Source of the DNA: Chaunax sp. Z400
Taxonomy: Eukaryota > Chordata > Actinopteri > Lophiiformes > Chaunacidae
DNA: 64,000 nucleotides
Reading direction: 5' to 3'
Assembly (NCBI GenBank): GCA_037577475.1
Contig: CM075189.1
Coordinates: 18,515,839-18,579,838, forward strand
How positions within the stretch are numbered: position 1 is the first letter of the stretch; every line of letters begins with the position of its first letter. The notes beneath the pieces were generated by a model, which saw only the letters and a list, made by a program, of their open reading frames with translations, had not been told where the DNA came from and ran no database searches. Position numbers and translations under genes: made by a program. This document shows positions 1 through 13,953 of the stretch, piece after piece.

Positions 1-3000
1 GAACTTGAGTTAAAACATAATTGTTCTTTGCACTTTAATTGGACAAAGATGCCAATTTTCATGTACAAAAATAACCAAATGCATAAATGCTGGAGGGGAA
101 AAAAATACAAATACATTTCAACGATGGGATGAGGGTCAGTGACTGTATTTTGGTTTAATTTTAATTTATTTTGGTTAATACACATACAGCTAATAACTAC
201 AAATTGCAAAGGCACTTGTAATATATCTGTGCTACACAATAATGGTGCTATCCATATTGCCGTAATTGGTACAAGAAAAATTCCCTTAATAACTTTGTGG
301 TAGTAAATTAGATACTTTCTTTGGCCATATAAAACATTTTCAAGAAAAACTAATCAGGGATGTAATTCAGTGATGAATTTCATCAAAGGAAATTCATCTT
401 CATATTATAAATGTTTTGGAAGGGATCATTATTTTAAAATATGGAAGATACAGGATTAAAAAAAAATCAAATTAAATGAAACTGCACATTGAGCTCATCT
501 CGCTCACATAATTTGATACATTTCCCGTTAAAATAATATATTGCTGGGAAGAACCACGCAGGGAGGAATCACTCAAAAGTGCGACAATTGCAATTTAATT
601 TAATTTAAAATAATTTTGTCAAAAGATCTGCTATTCTAATGCATTATTGAAACACTACTGATATAAATTGTATATCCTGCTATGTTGGTCAACACTTTGG
701 TGAGTGCTAGACAATAATTGGGTAATATGATCGCAAGAAGCAAGACGCAGGTTCTGTCCCGAATGACAAGGGTTCATAAAAATGTCCCAAAAATGGTTAT
801 TTCTCTCATAATTCATTTGTAAAATTCTATACAATTATTATAATACAATTATTCAAACTGATTGTTACACGTTCTATTCATTTTTGAGAAAGGCATAAGT
901 ATTGTGTTGTAATTTGTAATGTTTACGTCACTATAGTGATGCCACAAATGTCGTCCTTGTCAAGTCTCTGCATCCAAATTGTCCTTCTAATGATGGGCCT
1001 CAAATGAACCTGTATTGTGGAGCTACCAGGACAATCTACTCCAAAAACTCAGCACAGCAGGCTGCTGCTGTTCCTGTTGCAGTCCTGCCCACATTCCAGA
1101 CAGCCACATTGCCTATCTGCCTCTGTCTGCTTGGCTCGTTTTCTCCACAACGCATCGGCAAAGGACATCTTTAAATACACTGGAACAAATGCAGCATTTC
1201 TGTGTTTAAGCTTGACCGAGCTAGTAAGCTAATTTGCTCCTAAACCCTTGAGTCTGGGAGAAGCAAAGGGGACAGAAACAGACTCCTAAATTACATCTGT
1301 GAATTGCGTTGGGGGATAGAGGGAAGATATAGGGGCAACAAGGATGGAGAAGAGAAGTTGATTCGGCTTAGGGATGGCAGAGGTGTGGAAAGAGCGGTGT
1401 TTATTTCAGGTGAGTCCCAGATGTCACATTATCTAATCCTGAAAGCAGAAGTTAGACATTAAATTTTAAATCTATAGATTTGTTATAAGCTGGAATAAAT
1501 CCTTGTTACACAAGTGTTGGGTTTCAGTAATTCTAATATGCAAGGGAGAAAAAAGAAATGGCAAATGTCAGGGAAAATAACACTGCAGAATGAAAAGCAA
1601 CAGACTGTGTGGCATGACGACTTTCTTTAAAAACAAGACAAATTAAAGATGACTGACAAACACCAATATTTCCTTCTCTAAATAATTGTGGGGAAATGAT
1701 TTCATGGTCTATAACACATAAACCAGTACAGTAAGAAATCATTAAATATTTACATTTTCCATAAATAGACATTTCGCATAGTTTTCCTTTTTGATTATTT
1801 ATTTTTTATTTCCTCAAGTGATTTTTCTTTTTGTCTGAAATAAACACAATACTTGGGCTCCAAACAACTGTAGCAGACTGGGCAGCAAACCAATATCTAA
1901 GGATTCCATTTCTCTCTGTGAGCTTCAGCTTTGCCTCAAAAGAGTGGCCTTACATAATTAATATAATGTGGCTTCTCATTCAGTCATGTTCAATTTGTGT
2001 CATCCAGGACTATGTGTTTTATATTCTATTTTATCTTGTCACAGAAGCGACAGCGTGGTCCCTACTCTATCATTTCCCCCTCGTTTTCTTTTCTTTTTTT
2101 CCCTTTCTTTAAAAAAATCTACTTGTCACTTTTCCTGAAAATTTGAACCACCTCTGGAAGTAGGACATGGTATATATGGTGGTATGCACTGTGACATATG
2201 GGTTTAGCTCAGCAAGGGGGATTTTTATATTGGTAAGAGGGGGTGAGCCACACCGAGAAACCGGTCATGATTTGTAAAGACAGTCCCCCTGTTTCCCACT
2301 GAACCAGATTGACAGTGTCACTCAGGGATGAACAGCAAATAAAAGAAATAAGGGTAACACAGCAAGGACCTTGCTGCATGGAGATGCCTTAGATTTACAC
2401 CTACTGGGCAGAGGAAAAGCAAGGAGGGAGCTTTTGTAACACATTCTACTTCTACGTTAGAAGGAGCATTCTGTCTGGCATTTGGGAGGCATGCTGCTTC
2501 TTTCCTAGGTTCTCCATTATTCACCACAGGGAGGTCTGCACCACGATACCACTTAATATCAGGCAGTCAGAACCATTGTCCACAATATTAGCCACCCACC
2601 AACCAGCACTACTCTATATAGAGGATTGTCAGCAGTGGTGTAGTCCAAGGGAAGAGCTGCAGCTCCTATCTAAGACTCACAGATTGAAATGGAGGTGGGA
2701 GACTGGTCTGAAGAAAAGACAAGGAACTAATAGGCATATTTTTTTCTGATTTGAGGAACATGACTATAGCATAAATGATGGCAAGGGTCTGACATAGCGG
2801 TAGTAATTGGATTTCTCAGGACCCTGTGCCCACTGATGATAACATGCTGAGCTGTGACATGAAAAGTCCTTATGTGTGGCAAGGGAGCAAGGTGCAGCAG
2901 AGTGGAAGTGACAGGTGTCAAAGATCCAATTCCCTAGCGCCTTCTCTATCCTTGAGTTCCTTTTCTCTGCAGCCTGCAGAGGAACAACCTACCCTGTGGT

Positions 3001-4853
3001 AAAGCCAGAGACCAGGCTTGACATTCAGTTGCAAATCGAAGCTAATAAAACCTATGTAGAGTGCAGAAGAGGAGGAGGAGGGAAGGGGGAGGGGGGAGCG
3101 CTGGCAGCACCATGGATATAAGAGGTCACGGCCTGATTGCTTGCTTTATTTATTTCCTGATGCTAATGTGAGCTGAATACAGAGGGAGCACAGGATGTCT
3201 GCGATGTGCTGGGGAGCACACAAAGGAGCCTGAGACCCCCACTGCGGATCTTACAGAGGATGTGGGGTAGTGCAGTGTCTGGCCTCGGTTCCCTCCCTGT
3301 CCTCTGCAAGCGTTCTGGCTTCATCTTAAACAAGGACTGCATGAGAACAGGCACATCATTAAAAAGAGCCACTCTGAGGCTTTCCTTTCTGCTGTTAAAC
3401 TTAACAGCCGACCTCTCCCATTACCTTTTATCCTCCCCTTTAAAGAGGTGGGGGACGGTGGGGTTTGAAAAGTCACATTTGGCTGGCAGGATGCCTCTAT
3501 CAAGTGAAGTCTGTCCTTTAGTCAATTATATATAAACAGAGCGACAATGAAGCCTCCTGGAATGGATCAAAGGTATCTTTTTTTGGTATACAACCTTATA
3601 TGTAACAGTCACTGTATGTTTTACACTGACCTGATTTTACATAATCTACTAATGTGATATAATAATTTGCATCATGCCAAGACATATGTGTAGCAGCCTT
3701 GAGGAAGCATCATGTTAGTAGCATTATACGAAAACAAAGGACCTTTGTGAATTATGCTTTGTATGTTGATGAGTTTACTTTAATTGGATTATCCTCCACC
3801 ACTGGTCAAGAGCCGCTTCAGCTCTTGACCTTTTTCAGACATGAAAAAGTCAAACAGGCAGAAATCCAACAACAGTGTTATGTATAACATAATCATTCAC
3901 ATTAACCAGGAAACTCTGTGTCATGTTCAGGATATGCGTATTAGAATTAAATCCTTAAACAACTAGTATAACTGTTAGGTTCAGTAGCAATATATGTTTC
4001 CTTATTAATTCATTGAATAGGGATAAACAGAGGACAGAGGTTTCAAACAACTGGGAGGCTCCTGAATATGAAGATGTGTTGAAAGACAAAATCCAAGCAA
4101 AGTCTTGACCAGTGGGCCGAGAAAAGACCTGTGAGGCTCCCTGGGGGCACATACACCTCAGTGGGTCCTCTCCTCCCTGTTAATATATCTTCATTCTCTC
4201 ATCAATAGTTTATAATCTGGGTCACTAGCTGCCTCCCACCATTCAGACCTACTCAGAATGTCGAATTACAGCATAGTGAGCTCATCCCTGCAAGGTCATC
4301 TGGGGGACAGTGAGGGAATGCTGACACTAATTGGTGAATGAAAGATAGTAATGATAGAGTTAATTTTGAAGATTTCTCTGAAACCTCTGGAGGGTACAAA
4401 TCCAAAGAGCACATTCTGCCAAGTTGTGTTTTACACTATATCCAGGGGTATGTGTGAGAGAGATTCTGCATTTCAACATCTATAAAATGTTAGAGAATAA
4501 ATTATTTTCACTGAATATACATGAGGAAAGCAAAATATGGAAATATTATAGCAGTATGCCTGAGGTAGTAACCTTTTGTTGCCACAACTGAGGAGGACGA
4601 CATGACTTTTACATATTCCTGATACGTACTCCATCTGAGTTATTATGGTGTCAGGAGAAACAAGGGGATGAGAACTACCACAAAAACCAGGCTGGAGATG
4701 ACAGAGACATTGGGGAGACACTGAAATGGAAGAAAAATAGGACAAAGGAAATCTCAAATGGATTAAAGAGGATGGAGGTGTAGTGATTTTCACAGAGAAA
4801 GGAAGTAATGGGGGTTAAAAAAAGAAATGCACATTGCAGCGGCACGGGAGACA

Positions 4854-4893
4854 CCCCCCCCCCCCCCCCCCCCCCCCCTCTCTCTCTCTCTCT
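4854..4893 (+). repeat. C25 homopolymer joined to (CT)n
   Basis: Twenty-five consecutive C (4854-4878) run straight into (TC)n up to about 4893. The length is likely to be imprecise in any assembly. Confidence 0.95.
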
Positions 4894-7829
4894 TCCTCCC
4901 TTACCCCAGCTGCAGTGATAAATGTCTCTTTGTATTCTGGACAGAAAACTGCGGGCTACAGTGTAGCTGTCAGAAGACAGCTGATTTTCCCCTTAAATAG
5001 AGCAGAGTATATTCTTAATCTTTCCTTTCAAGGAGGGGGAAGATAAAACAAATGCTTTGTGCCAAGACACATTAATGCCCAGAAAATCACTCCCCATTCA
5101 CCACAGCTCTGCGTGGTGTGTGACTGCGAATGCACTCCCATGTGTACAATGTAGGTGTATGGCATGTGCATATGCTCATAGCAGTATGGTTTCCATCAGG
5201 AGGGCTCCAAAATGGGGAGTCAGTGCTACAGGTAATAGAGCTGATTATAGCTACCCAGGCTACGGGCCAGTTGCCAGACTCTGCCCTGCCTGGAGGGAGC
5301 ACAGACTGCCTGGTGTCTGATATCCTGGGATCCCTGTAATACAAGCCTTGCTTTGGCAGAATAGTCACTCTGTGACTATTCTGCCCACTTCCAGCCACAC
5401 ACTGAGGCTTCTTTGAGTTAGTCTATGTGTATAATATGTCCTTATCAGGTTGTTTACTCCACACTGTATCAGTCTATAGTGATACTATTTCAGCTACAGG
5501 GTTGTGGTAAGTCTAGCTTATATAAAGCAGTATCAAGGACTCTTGCGAGAAACTCAAGCTGTCAAAAGAGGATCAAGACTTGGTCTGGAGTTATACTATT
5601 ACCTATTTTCTGCTCAAGGACAGAGCGGTTCCAACTTTACTGTTGCATGCACACAAGTTGTATTCCTGACATAACAGACAACTATAGGCTGATCAGTTGG
5701 GGACATCATACACTAGCAGTGCCACAGACATCTTTCTTGTCCAGCAGCCATTAGAGTTATTGCAGTAGTATATCTTCCTCTTTTCCACTAAAACTCGAGG
5801 TGTCCCAGTAATCCGACTAGTGTTGGAAATCTAGTGTTAAAAGATGCCATGGTAGGGTCATCAAATGACCATTTCCATTTCATTATACTCAGGGGTTTAA
5901 GTGCGCAAGAACACAGTTAATAGGTATATTATAAATATAATAAATATAATAATAAATAGGTATATTTGACAGTTTCACACTAAATAATGTCACGCCACTT
6001 CATTTTGTGATTAAAATGCAGATTACCAGGAGCAGGTGTCGAATGCGTTGACAGCATAACACAAAATGTTGTTAAAGTCGGCAAACTGTGTCACTTCTTG
6101 TGTTTTAACGGGTACATAGAAACTCCAAGTTTGAATGTCACTTTTTTTGCTGTTAAAATTTTTAATTAATTTTTGCTATTTTTATGAATAGGGGGTAGAG
6201 TTATGATTAGGAGGTTATGATTCATTATATTACATATTTTCTCCAGAGTTTAGGGTTCCTGCACCTGCAAAATCCCACTTTAACCCCTGACCATATTCCA
6301 GTTAATGGCCTCATTGTAAATAAATGAATAAATACATATGTACATTTTAGAGCTGCTAACTCGATGCACCAACAGCTGAAAGAAAGCGTCGGCCAAAACA
6401 TTGCAGTCGGGTTCAGTTCTTAAGTGAAGTGACTTTAACTTGTCCCTGAACCATTAACATTGGTGAGCTGATCCTACAAAGCCAGACCTTTCTCAACACT
6501 TGGTTTTAGCACTGTGCTGACCTGTTCTTTGTTCCTCTGCACCATTCCATGCTGTTTTTGTTGTTGTGTGTGTCTATTTAATCACCAAGGCCTAATGCGT
6601 AGTTTGGCCGTGCTCTCAAGAACATCACGTAGAAGAGTTTTCTGATCCGTCGCCACTACTGGCAGGACGCCATCACTTGTCTGTGACTTCTAAATCAGGT
6701 TTACAATGTCACAGCACTGAGGTAAAGGTTACGTTAAGTACAAACACAACATAGGTCACTGGTGAATTTATGGGAGAATTGTGTTATGCACAAAAGCAAA
6801 CAGTGTTAAGGGTCTGATGTTTCTACTCATGACCTCCCTCTGCAGACTTTGTCTCTCTATAACAATATCAACTAACTTCCTCCTTTACTCTCATCATATT
6901 GGACTTTGTCTCTTGGTTGCATTTACTGAAAGGAGTGATGGTCTTCTTTTCTTTGGTGGGACGGTCTCTTGAACTTCTTAACTTAACAAACAAAATTCCA
7001 GCAGGCATGCAAGAACACACTGAATAAAAAAAATCTGTATCAGTATCTTTGGAAGGAAAATGACTTCCCTTGGCTTTACTGTTGATTTTGCTGTCTACAA
7101 TATGGGTGCCTATAGTCCCGCACTGTTTTTGGGTGGGAAGGTGGTAAACAGAAAGCACCATAGAAGAGGAGTCTTTGTTTACCTCTCTTTATGTGGAATT
7201 TCCATTTCATCCTACAAGATTATCTCTAAATAATACAATTAATTAATTAAAAAATTTCAGTTTCAGAGCAAGCCAACATCCAATTGGAAGAAAGAGACCT
7301 TCATCCCATTAAAGATACAGTAATAGTGTACATTTGTGAACAAAGATACAGACGTCTACATAGTGACTATTAAGAAAAGTAATTAGTAAAACAATCTAAT
7401 TTATCTTACTAGGAATACTATGTAATTATTATAAGTAACACATGTCCAGGTGTGTGTGATTTAAGTACAAATGGTGCTGCAGTCGTACAGCCCTCTGCTT
7501 TAACCCACAGTCTTATAACTGCTTGCGTTTTATTGCACTGGAGCAGGGGTTGTGCCCATGCAGCGACCTCAAAAACGTAAAAACATAATGGTACGAATAG
7601 GAAAAAAAAAAGCTCCTGCCTCACATCCTCCACCATGAACTAGAATCAATCCCATAGCCACAAAAGATGAGCAGACTGGAGACAATGCTCGAGCTCTGCC
7701 ACTTGATTTCTCTCCACTCATTGCATTTCTCTGTCTCTCTCTCTCTTGTGCCATCTCTTAATCTTTCTCCCTCTCTCTCCCTCTTTCCCCCTCCGCCTCT
7801 GATTAACCTTTAGAGATGCACACCTGCAG

Positions 7830-7830
<1 letters not shown>

Positions 7831-7904
<74 letters not shown>
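7831..7904 (+). repeat. (CA)37 microsatellite
   Basis: Uninterrupted dinucleotide array of 74 bp, preceded by a polypyrimidine tract (7724-7800) and followed by a short CT-rich run (7933-7950). Likely highly polymorphic. Confidence 0.98.
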
Positions 7905-7906
<2 letters not shown>

Positions 7907-9570
7907 CACTGTGTCACATTTAAAATGCAGGTACTCTCTCCTCTCTCTTTAATACACACTCGGCCCCCATCAACTTCAGCACATTACCTGTTCTTAATCT
8001 CCCTCCCTCTGTCTAGGATCATCCTGATCCCCCTGTTTTCCCATCTGCTGTCAATTGGGGCCCAGCTTGGCTAGGTGTTCGAAAAAAAACCAACTGTGAT
8101 TCACTTCGTTTCTGCGGAGATTATGAACGCACCTAGCATGCCACAGCGTCATGAATAAGCAATGGATATCCGGAGCCCTATTTTCTCTCTGTCTCTGTGT
8201 TTCCTCCCTCTCTCGCTGTCTCTCCCTTGCCCTGTCGCGTAGTGAATTGAATGCCAGGATTGTCTAGAAAATGAGCTGTCAGTGGAGGGCATGCAATGAG
8301 ATACATCAGGCTCATTGTGAGCCCAAGAAAATAATGAAGTTTTCCCATTTCTCTCTCTGATATGTTCAATACGCTATCCATGGCAAGTGCAGAGAGATAA
8401 GCAGTCCCCTCTTGAGCTGATTAAATACACTGTGCATATTAGGAAGAGCTTTGGCACTCGGAGGGTTCAGGGCATGTTATTATAGTATTACAGTCTTACT
8501 ATATGCTTTCAGTGTGGTTTGGAGAAGATTTCTGCATGCATTTCTTTTTGTTGTTTGTGTCTCTGTCAGTGTGGGTAGCCGAGGAAGAGCAGCTAGAGGC
8601 TGTTGCTTGTGAAAAATTAAAAGAAAATGAAAACATGCCAAGTATGTTTAAGTCCTCCCTCCCATCGCTTAACTCTTGGAATTAGCTAAAGAGCTAAGGG
8701 GAAGGGCTGCATGTTTTGTAGAGTTCTTTTAGAATTTGTTGGTTTACTTATGGAAGTACTACAAACAAACCGCATGGAGAGGCCACAGTCAATGTTTTTA
8801 ATTTAGAATAGACATAAAAGCGGTGTGTGCAGAAACCCTTTTGCTTCACACATGGGGGGAGAAAAATTCTCTTGCCTACTTTCCCTGATGCAAAATAAAT
8901 ATTGGTCAGCTCTGCTGTATTACATTAGGTGTAATTTCAATAAGACAGCCAGAGACATCACTGAGCCCCAGTTTCATTCAGCGACGTGAGCGCGACAAAA
9001 AAAGACGAGCACAGATGGACACGGCTTGAAATGAAATTTTATTTCCTTGTACCTCCCCGAGTCTCTTCATCTCAGAGGCAAAATCTGCATCTTGGTGGTT
9101 CATTACAGACTTCACCACACCTGCCTGAAACCATTCTCTGATGTGTTTGAGTGTGCAGTGTGTCTAAGCATTCTATCTCCCTTAATGCATGCATTGCACT
9201 GAGCTCTTTGTCACTGTCAGCCATTTTACCTCCACCATGGGTTGCACATTAGATTAAGCAAATCCAAATCAAAATGGATGGTCCCAGTCTAGGGTTTGAT
9301 GTTAATCTAATCATAAGACATCATAACGCAACACTTGTTGTTGCCAGCCCAAATCACACAAAGAGTTTTGATACTTAATTCAATCGAATGTTGTTTGAGA
9401 ATCAGTCAAATCCTCTGATACGTTCACACTCTTGGAGTGAGCGAGAGAAAAAAATCACTCCTATCTGTCAAAGAGATTGTTTCCTGTTTTTGCTCTTTTT
9501 ATTTCCCTTTCCTAAGACTGCTTACTAGATTTCACCTCATCTCTCCATCTCTGTCTCCCTCACACACAAA

Positions 9571-9592
9571 CTCTCTCTCTCTCTCTCTCTCT
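9571..9592 (+). repeat. (CT)11 microsatellite
   Basis: CT array inside a longer CT-rich stretch (9540-9606) in intron 4. Confidence 0.9.
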
Positions 9593-12500
9593 GTCTCACC
9601 CTCTCTTGAGTTGTCAGCACGGCCCTGTTCCTGTTGCCTTCCTGATTCTGACACCTGTCAGCATTTTCTTTAGTAGATCAGAGAAGTACAAACTCGAAAT
9701 GTTCCAGTGTTGAATTTGGGGCAAGTTTGCGGCAGAAACATCATGAGGTGCTTCTACTCGTTCTTTAATTCAATGGGGGGGAAGGGGGGGGAAGGGAACT
9801 GCTTGACTGGCAAAAAGTTGGGAGATGTGGGTTGGAGATGTTTGCAGTCGGTAGACGGAAACAGAGGAGAAAGTGAGAATGGAGGGAGAGGAGAGGTAGG
9901 GGGGGAGCTGAATTCAATTAGGAACAGTGAAGCCCAACGGATCTGCTGATGAAAGAAGGGAATATGGTAAAGTCTGCAGCCCACGGAGGGGGCTTCCATT
10001 CCTGGGCTTCAGCTTCAGGCACACACCCATAGGGAGGCTAACAGATAGATGAGAGATATTCTCCAGAGGTGGAGGCCAAGGAAACTGTCAGAAATAAAAG
10101 AGGCCTGTTCCCTCATCTGTCTAATTGAGCAGTCTTGGAATCCTTTGAGTCTATTAAACCAAGAGGAAGCACTTTTCTTTTCTTTTTTTATTAACACTTG
10201 CATATTGACCTGTTAATAAATCCAAAACCAAGACCACAAACCTCTAAACCGACAAATCGGACCGCATAAAGAGACATCATGCTCTCCCTTTCCCTCCCGC
10301 AGAGATAACTCCAGCGATTTAACAATACATGAATCTTAATCCTTAAAAACCATGGCTCATCCATATCCAGGGGGAATTAAAGTGTGAGCTATGACAATCA
10401 AAGGGAGTCGAAAAAAATAGATTTAGCTCTCTTTGTCACAAGCCCCCTCCGAGTCTGTTCCCTTGCTTCTCCCTTGACACTAATGGTTATACAGAGCCCA
10501 AGCTAGCATGTCGCACATTTCAACCAAATCCCCCCTAACTTCACAGACATGCCTATAAAGATAAAGAAGAATTCATCTTATATAGCTTCTTCTCACTTTA
10601 TAGTTAGGGTGATATCATCCATTTTTATTCTCCTGGAAGATATGAGTGGGCCATTACATGTTAAAGATAGCCCATCCTACAGAGATTTTAAGAGATTTAA
10701 TGTAATTTGCTCTTCAGACACTTCCCTAATCTAATCCAGTGGGTGAGGATATTTCAGGTCAGACTTTCAAAAAGAGCAAAAGTGTCTCTCTGGATTCTTG
10801 GCAGGGATTCATCAAAGGGGCATTCGCTCAGATTTAAGTCTAAAGTCTTTTCACATGCAGGCACGTCACTGAAAGTTACTTTGGTAGTGGCTGGGGAAGG
10901 AATAATGAGGCATGCTGAAACCACAAAAGTGGACAAATACCAGATATAGAACTGTGATTCAGACATGGGTTAGTTAGCAGCTGAATCTCGTCACACAAAT
11001 GGTTTCCCACATGAAAGCCCAAAAGATGATGGGGGATGCAGAGTCTTTGTGTGGAGGTAATGGCTTGTCTCCTGGGCAAACAGTTCCTTCACATGGCACT
11101 GGGAATGGTAAACATTTGCACCGTAAAAGCCTGAGAGTTTAACCCTTCCTCCCTCCCCCCTTTCAGTTTCCTTTTGTTCTCGGCAGTTATCAACACAAGA
11201 AAATAGAACAATAAAAACACTGAAAAAACAAGCCTTTTCCATCTACGGCGTGTGTGTATGTGTTGTTGTCCTTTGGCAATTGCAGTCTCTCTACTTGTTT
11301 TCTGCTTTAACTGGCAGGAGAGGTACACTGTACAACAGCGTTACTCCCAGAAGACATCTTAGCAGTGGGGTGTTTAGTGAACATGTTATTTTCTGACAAT
11401 TCCCTCTATTCACTCAATAGAACAAACAGACAAGGTCCGTTCTAAACAATTAAGATAGGCGATCTCAAAGTGAAACCACATCATCACATGACTGTAACCG
11501 CTGCACCATTCTCGTATTATACAACCCTCAACTGTTCTATTTTCTGCCGTAGCAGAAATGCCAGTGCACACAAAGGAAAAACGAAGCAGGGGAAAGTGGA
11601 AGCTAGTGTTCTCCTGAGGAGCCACAAAAAAAAAAACTGATGATGTAAAATCCTCATATAACAGCAGAGACAGATTCAACTGAGCGGCATGCTGAATCTG
11701 CCCATCTCAGTCAGCCCACCATGACCTTTAACTGTGTAATTAGACCGTTGAGATGGTAATAGAGGAACAATTTCATTTAGCATGTCATTACATTTCTGCA
11801 CGTGTAAGGATCTTTGGTCAATTCATTTAATAACTATTAACAGACTTATTCTCTGGTGTGACCACTGCTGCTGACTGACTTTCAAAACAAAGGGAGAGAA
11901 GATACCGTTGGAGCCATTTTCACAAGTCCTTACTGAGAAATGCTGCTGGCCAAGAGTGATTTTGTAGCTGACCGCGATAAAGAAGCCAATAATAAAGCAT
12001 CTAATTCTAATTCTGAACAGATACTTCTTTATTATGTATTTGTTCCGGTCAGAGAATGGACAGAACTGTGAGGCAGCCTCATGTTTTGTTTACCAATAAT
12101 GTGCTGCCGCATTATACATTCAGGAGGCATGCATCCATTTTGCTGAAACAGATAAAATCATTGGTGATGTTAATGAAAAAAGAACTGCCTCAGAGAGTTC
12201 TCACCACTTGTAATATCCTTCATGTACATCATTTCTAATTGTCTCCAGTAATGAGATCCCACTACTTCAGCACCTGTCAGGATGCATTTTAAACATACAA
12301 GATGTTTAGCAAGTTGCAGAGTAATTTTAGCCGGCAACGAAAACATCTGCAAGTTCACCTTTCATTGCTAATTAGCCATTCAAGTTGATTGTATTGCTCA
12401 CCATACTTCCTGACCCTTGTTTCTCTGTATTTCTCAGGAAAGTCTTAATATGGTTATACAGCAGTTAAGGCAGATCCATTTGTGTGGCTCTATTCTTGAT

Positions 12501-12840
12501 TAGCATGAAGCGTAGGCTCCGTCAAACAACATCTACAGCGAAATTGCTGCAAATGAAGCATCTGGTTAGTTAAACATGCCAGGGAACAGGCAAGGAAGAG
12601 CTCACATACCGTTTGTCTAATATTACTTCTTTAGCCACACCCACACACTTCACCGTCCACTGACTAAAAAAAGAGAGATAAATAATTCAAAAGAAATCAC
12701 ATAATCTTCATTCCTGTATGCATTTTTAAAAAGTAGGATTCATTTTCTTTATTTCTTGCTCATTAAAAGCTCTTCACTACATGCGCTGAGGAGGAAGAAA
12801 GAGCAGTGAGAAAATAGACAGCCTTACTAAGGCAGTGTTT

Positions 12841-12888
12841 GTAAAAAAAATAAAAAATAAAAAAAAAGAAGAAGGGAAAAAAAAAAGG
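12841..12888 (+). repeat. A-rich low-complexity tract
   Basis: Runs of A broken by single T or G residues, ending in a GAAGAAGGG purine stretch, in intron 4. Confidence 0.9.
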
Positions 12889-13780
12889 GACTGAAAATAT
12901 AGCGACGGCTGTGGGAAGAAAACCTCAATTTGGTGCAAGTTCCAAAATTGAAGCGCAGTGCAACTGTAAAAGTTCAAATAATATGAGTGATATCTGTAAG
13001 AGGTGTACCTCAAGTGTGCGCTTCTAAAATAAAACGTTCACTCAGAATAAAATTATTACTGTGAGTCCTCCTTAAATGTCCCACGTGCTGAATGCTCTGC
13101 TGAGCTGTTGCACCTGTGCATGTGGTGTTTCCTTTGAGCTCAGTAAATACAATCAGGTGCATATAGTAACATCCTCCCTCCCTCTCTCTCTTCCTCCCCG
13201 TGACCCTCTGTCTTCCTCACTCTGACTGGCAGTAGTTAAGAATGAACATGACCCTTACACTGACTGCTGCCAACCAAGTGGATGTCTTTTTAAACGGTGA
13301 GTCAGAAATGAAACATCAACATTAATTCCCTGCTAAATGATCCCGCTGAATAATGGATGAGGGCACATGGAGATTGGTAGATTTCCACCTTCTACCTTTG
13401 TGAGCCTAATTGCTGTCATTCAAGCATATGTGAAGTCTGGCCCCACTTCTACTTTAAGACATGGCTACTATCAGTCAATAACGTTGCCTAAGCCTGTATC
13501 AAAGGGTAGCCTTAGCTGTCAGAGATCCCTCACATTAGCTGCTCTAGAAGAACATCAAAGACTAATAAACACCCTGATGTAATTCATACTTGCACATCTG
13601 AAGCCTGCAAAGGGCATAATGCATCTTAAAAGATGCTCCGGTGGCATAAAATAGACTCACACCGGCAAATACTCATTGGTCTTATCTCGAAGCAGGCGAA
13701 ACACGCTCCGAGGGTTGTTGAAGACCTCTAAACACACATAGCACACACACACTCACGCATACAAGCAGGGATTTTCTTAC

Positions 13781-13953
13781 CTTGGTCTGGCAGCTGGCAA
13801 ACATTGGGGGGGACAGTCATGTTCAGCACATCATTGACAGCAGTGTCAACATAGTGTCCTCTCTGGACATCATGTTCACTATCGGTCTGGTCGCTCTCCT
13901 CGTGGCCGCTGTCCTTCAGACTGTTCCCCTCTAGGTCCTTGAATGTTGATGTG
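13781..13953 (-). CDS. pcdh19: Protocadherin-19, coding exon 4 (acidic CM1-like cytoplasmic motif)
   Basis: A 173-nt exon completing Ser845 and encoding residues 846-902, ending with one base of codon 903. The acceptor is CCCCCATGTAG/CACATC and the donor GACCAAG/GTAAGA. The translation starts TSTFKDLEGNSLKDSGHEES and continues with DQTDSEHDVQRG, matching human PCDH19; the acidic DSGHEESDQTDSE stretch corresponds to the CM1 motif shared by delta-protocadherins. It then gives HYVDTAVNDVLN as in human, but the end (MTVPPNVCQLPDQ) diverges. The following human exon begins near [20 protein letters not shown]. I looked for its equivalent on the minus strand down to base 1 and did not find it, so the gene continues outside the window. 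Confidence 0.93.

Larger units (their letters stand above)
1..13780 (-). other. Proximal part of pcdh19 intron 4 (continues past base 1)
   Basis: Everything from the exon 4 donor to the window edge. No downstream exon was found. Contents: a C25/(CT)n tract, a block of polypyrimidine plus (CA)37, a (CT)n run at 9571-9592, a G-rich run at 9775-9791, an A-rich run at 12841-12888, an AT-rich short repeat at 5921-5966 and two perfect hairpins (3804-3830, 5355-5385). Stretches 1-3800, 5970-7720, 7960-9560 and 9800-12800 show nothing recognisable beyond AT-rich intron. Confidence 0.8.

Noticed and set aside
7718..7909. Frames encoding Val-Cys or Thr-His repeats (also near 37300, 41050 and 51750)
   Set aside because: They are translations of (CA)n/(GT)n microsatellites, not proteins.
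1..13780. Exon 5 of pcdh19 (GHSDRCWMP-type motif)
   Set aside because: I looked on the minus strand for the complement of this conserved motif and found no match, so the exon is likely outside the window.
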